DNA of 50,222 nt from Solirubrobacteraceae bacterium (lineage in GTDB: Bacteria > Actinomycetota > Thermoleophilia > Solirubrobacterales > Solirubrobacteraceae): contig JAEMSV010000019.1 in NCBI GenBank assembly GCA_016462625.1, positions 1-50,222 on the forward strand, read 5' to 3'. The position numbers and the translations under genes were made by a program. The notes below the pieces were generated by a model. It was given only the letters and a program-made list of their open reading frames with translations, ran no database searches and had not been told where the DNA came from. Shown here piece by piece: positions 47,379 to 50,222 of the stretch (the stretch's first letter is position 1; each line of letters opens with the position of its first letter).

Positions 47379-48493
47379 TGCCGGTCGTCGGCGTCAACGG
47401 GGCCGAAGAGCTCCGTCCGCTGCTGGGTGGCGGCGGGCTGGTGGGCGCCACCTGGTTCGACGCGCATACCCACATCGGCCACAACGACCCCGACGGCCTG
47501 TCGTCCACAGTCGACGAGCTCCTCGGCGGGCTCGACCAGGCCGGCCACGCCCGGGCGCTTGTCTTCCCGATGCACGAGCCCGACGGCTACCGCGCGGCGA
47601 ACGACACGGTCCTCGAGGCGGCGCGCGGCTCAGGCGGTCGGCTCGACGCCCTCGCGCGAGTGGACCCGAACCGGCCCGACTGCGTCGAGGAAGCCCGCCG
47701 CTGCCTCGACGCCGGCGCGCGCGGCATCAAGATGCACCCGCGCAGCGACGCGTTCACGCTGCCCCATCCTGAGGTGGAGCGGCTCGTCGCCCTGGCGGCG
47801 GAGCGTCGCGCGATCGTCCTGTTCCACGCGGGTCGCGGTATCCCGCGCCTCGGCATCGCCGCGGTCGACATGGCGCGGGCGAACCCCGGTGCGCGGATCG
47901 TGCTGGCGCACGCCGGGATCAGCGATGTCGCCGAGCTCGCGCCGATCGTCGCGGACATCCCCAACCTGCTCTTCGACACGGCGTGGTGGCAAGTCTCCGA
48001 CGTCCTGGACCTGTTCGTCCACGTCCCGCCGGGGCAGATCCTCTACGGCAGCGACATGCCCTACGGCCCGGGTCTGTTCTCCGCGTTCGCGCTGCTCCGG
48101 TGCGGCAGGGCCGTCGGCCATTCGGACGACATCCTCCGGGAGATCGCGGGGGGCCAGCTCACCCGGATCGTCGACGGGCAGGATCCGCTGGATCTCGGGC
48201 CCGCCGCCGGCGCCACGGCACTCGGCGCGCGGTCGATCGCCCACGAGCGCGTCATCTCGTATCTGAGCGCTGCCGTGACCGCCGCGTGGGCGGGCGGGGA
48301 CACCGAGCAGAGCCTCTCGCTGGCGCGGCTCGCGATCGCCCACGGGCACGACCCGCTCCTCGCGGTCGTCGATGAGCTCATCGCGCGCACTCAGGACATC
48401 CGAGCCGCGCGCCCGGAGTCGCCCCGCGCGGGCCTCATGGCCGCACTCACCGCGCAGTTCCTCGCCGGAACCCCCACCGCCGGCCTGCCCTAG
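47378..48493 (+). CDS. Amidohydrolase-2 family metal-dependent hydrolase
   Basis: The 371-residue TIM-barrel hydrolase has the first metal motif Asp28-x-His30-x-His32 (FDAHTHIG), GIKMHP (117-121), His150 (LFHAGRG), His178 (LAHAG) and catalytic Asp226 (YGSDMPYG). This is the amidohydrolase-2 (decarboxylase/hydrolase) pattern. The substrate is not readable. The extra C-terminal ~100 residues (TALGARSIAHERVISYL) are helical. The start overlaps the repeat protein's stop (TGATG); the end shares CTAG with the convergent gcvT-like gene. Confidence 0.88.
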   Translation: MPVVGVNGAEELRPLLGGGGLVGATWFDAHTHIGHNDPDGLSSTVDELLGGLDQAGHARALVFPMHEPDGYRAANDTVLEAARGSGGRLDALARVDPNRPDCVEEARRCLDAGARGIKMHPRSDAFTLPHPEVERLVALAAERRAIVLFHAGRGIPRLGIAAVDMARANPGARIVLAHAGISDVAELAPIVADIPNLLFDTAWWQVSDVLDLFVHVPPGQILYGSDMPYGPGLFSAFALLRCGRAVGHSDDILREIAGGQLTRIVDGQDPLDLGPAAGATALGARSIAHERVISYLSAAVTAAWAGGDTEQSLSLARLAIAHGHDPLLAVVDELIARTQDIRAARPESPRAGLMAALTAQFLAGTPTAGLP

Positions 48494-49620
48494 CCCTTCG
48501 CGGTCCGCTTCGTCTTCTCCGGGTCGTCGAAGGGGAGGGTGTGGGCGATCGCGGGCGTCTCGATGCTGCCCTTCACGACCAGCGGCGTGCCCTGGACCGC
48601 CTGCGGCACGTTCATCCGCGCGATCGCCATCGACTTGCCGGTCAGCCGCGAGTACATCGCGCACGTGATGACGCCGACCTGCTCGCCGTCGGCGTAGAGC
48701 GCGTCGCCTTCCGCGGCGGCCACCTCGCCCTCGAGGAGGACCCCGAAGATCTTGAAGCGCTCCTTGCCCTCCAGCCGGGCGTGCTCCTCGGCGCCGCGGA
48801 AGCCCGTCTTGCCCGGTGTGACGGTGAAATCGAGCCCCAGCTCCCAGAGCGTGTCGCCCGGCGCCTCGTCGGCGAACGGGTACATCTGCGAGTTGTCGTA
48901 CGGATAGAAGAGGAGGTAGCTCTCCACGCGCAGCCAGTCGAGGGTGACGAACGCGCAGGGGACGATCCCGTACGGCGCGCCGAGCTCGAGGATCGTGTCC
49001 CAGATCTTGGGCGCGTCCTCGCGCTTGCAGAAGATCTCGTAGCCGCGCTCGCCGGTGTAGCCGGTGCGCGAGAGCATCACGGGGCAGTCGAAGAGCAGCG
49101 CGTTGGTGAAGTGGAAGTAGTTCAGGTCGCGGATGCCGGGGACGTGCTCGGCGAGGAAGTCGACGGCCGCGGGCCCCTGCAGCGAGAGGTCGTGCAGGTC
49201 GTCGTCGAAGAGCACGGCGACGTCGCGGCCCTGCGTGGAGCGCGTCAGCTGCGCCATGCCGTCGCCCGAGCCGTGCACGACCAGCCAGGCGTTCGGCCCG
49301 GTCCGGTAGACGATGCAGTCGTCGATGAACGTGCCGGCGTCGTTGAGCATCGAGGCGTAGACGGCCTTGCCGGGGTAGAGCTTGCGCACGTCGCGCGTGA
49401 CGGCCTCCTGGAGGAGCGCCTCCGCATGCGGGCCGACGTAGTGGACCTTCTTCAGCCCGGAGACGTCCATGAGCCCGGCCTTCGTGCGGATGGCCTCGTG
49501 GGCGTCGGCGAGGGGGGTGCTGTAGCCCCACGGGGTACCCATCCCGTTCCAGTCCTCGAGGTCCGATCCGAGGGCGCGGTGGCGGTCGGCAAGGGCGGAG
49601 ATCCGCCAGGAGTGCGTCAT
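48490..49620 (-). CDS. GcvT-family folate-dependent aminomethyl/methyl transferase
   Basis: The 376-residue protein fits the glycine cleavage T-protein family: AGLMDVSGLKKVHYVGP, YASMLNDAGTFIDDCIVYR, SLQGPAA, LSRTGYTGERGYEI and a C-terminal barrel domain (YADGEQVGVITCAMYSRLTG). GcvT itself transfers a methylene group to tetrahydrofolate; relatives demethylate glycine betaine, DMSP or aromatic ethers. No gcvH, gcvP or lpd is nearby, so a stand-alone demethylase is more likely than the cleavage complex. Start ATG 49620, GGGAG 9 nt upstream; the frame opens earlier, at 49671. Confidence 0.87.
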   Translation of the reverse strand: MTHSWRISALADRHRALGSDLEDWNGMGTPWGYSTPLADAHEAIRTKAGLMDVSGLKKVHYVGPHAEALLQEAVTRDVRKLYPGKAVYASMLNDAGTFIDDCIVYRTGPNAWLVVHGSGDGMAQLTRSTQGRDVAVLFDDDLHDLSLQGPAAVDFLAEHVPGIRDLNYFHFTNALLFDCPVMLSRTGYTGERGYEIFCKREDAPKIWDTILELGAPYGIVPCAFVTLDWLRVESYLLFYPYDNSQMYPFADEAPGDTLWELGLDFTVTPGKTGFRGAEEHARLEGKERFKIFGVLLEGEVAAAEGDALYADGEQVGVITCAMYSRLTGKSMAIARMNVPQAVQGTPLVVKGSIETPAIAHTLPFDDPEKTKRTAKG

Positions 49621-49640
49621 GCGGCCAGGCTCCCAGCCCA

Positions 49641-49671
49641 TTGGACCTATTTGTTCATTCCCACGGTCCAA
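49641..49671 (-). promoter_or_regulatory. Inverted repeat/promoter upstream of the gcvT-like gene
   Basis: TTGGACC (49641-49647) and GGTCCAA (49665-49671) are perfect inverted repeats 17 nt apart. On the minus strand the outer arm gives TTGGAC (-35-like) and, 16 nt later, TAGGTC (-10-like), so both promoter boxes lie in or at the repeat arms. A regulator binding site is likely. Confidence 0.45.
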
Positions 49672-49707
49672 GTCCGCCGGGCGGTAGATCGACCGGATGG
49701 CGAAGCG

Positions 49708-50118
49708 TCAGTCGTCCTCCACTCCGAGGACGTGATTGACGAGGAAGACCGCGTATCCGATCCCCGTTCCCAGCAGCACCCAGACCGGCCAGAAGTGTCC
49801 GCTGGCGCCGGTCGCCAGCCAGATCGCGATGCAGATGATGTTCGGTGTGAGGAACGCCGCGGTCCGCCTGCGGATCAGCTGCCCCCGCTCGCTGTCGTCG
49901 CGGCGGGCGGGCGGCCCGGGGCGTGGTGGCGCCACCACCGGGAGGTCCGTGAAGAGCGGCTCGAGCTCGGCGCGCGTCTTCGCGGCGTACGCGGCAGCGA
50001 CCCGTTCTTCGAGCTCGTCGATCTCGAGCCGGCCCTCGGCGCCCGCGGTCCGCAGCCGGGCAACCGCTGCTTCGCGATCGGCGTCGGAGATCCGCAGTGC
50101 GGGCGACACATCGCTCAT
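49708..50118 (-). CDS. DUF1707 plus two-TM-helix protein
   Basis: The 136-residue protein has the actinobacterial DUF1707 SHOCT-like domain (LRISDADREAAVARLRTAGA followed by EGRLEIDELEERVAAAYAAK, about 8-58), a proline-rich linker and two membrane helices (about 89-105 and 111-130). Such proteins are small membrane proteins of unknown function. Start at 50118 is preceded by TACCCT at 6 nt, suggesting a leaderless mRNA. Confidence 0.88.
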   Translation of the reverse strand: MSDVSPALRISDADREAAVARLRTAGAEGRLEIDELEERVAAAYAAKTRAELEPLFTDLPVVAPPRPGPPARRDDSERGQLIRRRTAAFLTPNIICIAIWLATGASGHFWPVWVLLGTGIGYAVFLVNHVLGVEDD

Positions 50119-50124
50119 GCGCCC

Positions 50125-50130
50125 AGGGTA
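50125..50130 (-). promoter_or_regulatory. -10 box (TACCCT) for the DUF1707 gene
   Basis: TACCCT on the minus strand lies 6 nt before the ATG at 50118. Confidence 0.5.
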
Positions 50131-50152
50131 CGGCCCGGCGCTCGAGGTTGCG

Positions 50153-50158
50153 TAGAAT
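50153..50158 (+). promoter_or_regulatory. -10 box (TAGAAT) for the gene at the right edge
   Basis: TAGAAT ends 8 nt before the ATG at 50167, with no Shine-Dalgarno. Confidence 0.45.
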
Positions 50159-50166
50159 TCGACCCG

Positions 50167-50222
50167 ATGAGCGACGCGAGCAAGATCGCCAAGAACCTCC
50201 GGGCCTTCCAGATGGCGATCAA
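50167..50222 (+). CDS. Start of an unidentified gene (partial, runs off the window)
   Basis: The first ~18 codons read MSDASKIAKNLRAFQMAI and continue past the end. This is a plausible start of a helical soluble protein, supported by the TAGAAT box. Too short to identify. Confidence 0.55.
   Translation, partial: MSDASKIAKNLRAFQMAI

Noticed and set aside
48490..49620. Glycine cleavage system operon
   Set aside because: Only the GcvT-family gene is present; gcvH, gcvP and lpd are absent and no glycine riboswitch core is seen upstream.
1..50222. CRISPR array, prophage or integrative element
   Set aside because: No regularly spaced repeats, no integrase, capsid, tail or terminase genes; composition is even across the window.

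Overview
The window is about 50 kb of very GC-rich bacterial chromosome, packed with genes and with almost no intergenic space. There is no IS element, prophage, CRISPR array, tRNA or rRNA that I can see. The gene content and style suggest a high-GC actinobacterium, and I would guess the Thermoleophilia/Solirubrobacterales side. The signs are a single-chain SecDF, ruvC-ruvA-ruvB beside yebC, a CysO-type sulfur carrier, DUF1707/SHOCT/DUF3817 proteins, PE-LIG-POL LigD, and many start codons sitting 6-8 nt after a TAnnnT box (leaderless transcripts). The taxonomic guess is inference from content, not a search result.

Layout. 1-4156: the end of a pdxS-pdxT operon, an SRPBCC protein, then a two-gene proline catabolism operon (proline dehydrogenase, P5C dehydrogenase). 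4216-8715: an RpiB-like isomerase, an MBL hydrolase with phosphomannomutase, an epimerase and YebC. 8699-13222: a TetR-headed four-gene acyl-CoA operon (thiolase-like, crotonase, acyl-CoA ligase) joined by ATGA overlaps. 13270-15173: a class III nucleotide cyclase and a divergent TetR. 15221-21043: ruvC-ruvA-ruvB, a zinc-ribbon/PAS protein, fused secDF and a small membrane protein. 21040-28735: a GGDEF/HD-GYP protein, recJ, the (p)ppGpp synthetase/hydrolase and three small membrane proteins sharing a C-terminal tail. 28732-35321: two SHOCT proteins and a tandem duplication of a two-gene module (Tat-signal subunit plus GMC dehydrogenase with a four-cysteine motif). 35470-37550: a lipid kinase and a CorA transporter. 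37656-39346: a SAM-I riboswitch controlling a threonine-synthase-like enzyme and a CysO-like sulfur carrier. 39353-46447: an MFS transporter with a fused winged-helix-like tail, a GST, a LuxR regulator, LigD and a secreted glycoside hydrolase-like protein. 46478-46671: a probable structured non-coding RNA with its own promoter. 46709-50222: DUF3817, a protein with 29-residue repeats, an amidohydrolase, a GcvT-family enzyme, a DUF1707 protein and the start of another gene.

The most interesting system is the riboswitch operon. A gene repressed by SAM should make methionine precursors, not threonine. The enzyme is paired with a sulfur carrier ending in Gly-Gly, and its PLP-lysine motif departs from the usual threonine synthase form. 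I propose that it makes homocysteine from an activated homoserine and a thiocarboxylated carrier protein. The duplicated GMC/Tat modules and the candidate RNA at 46.5 kb are the next best leads.
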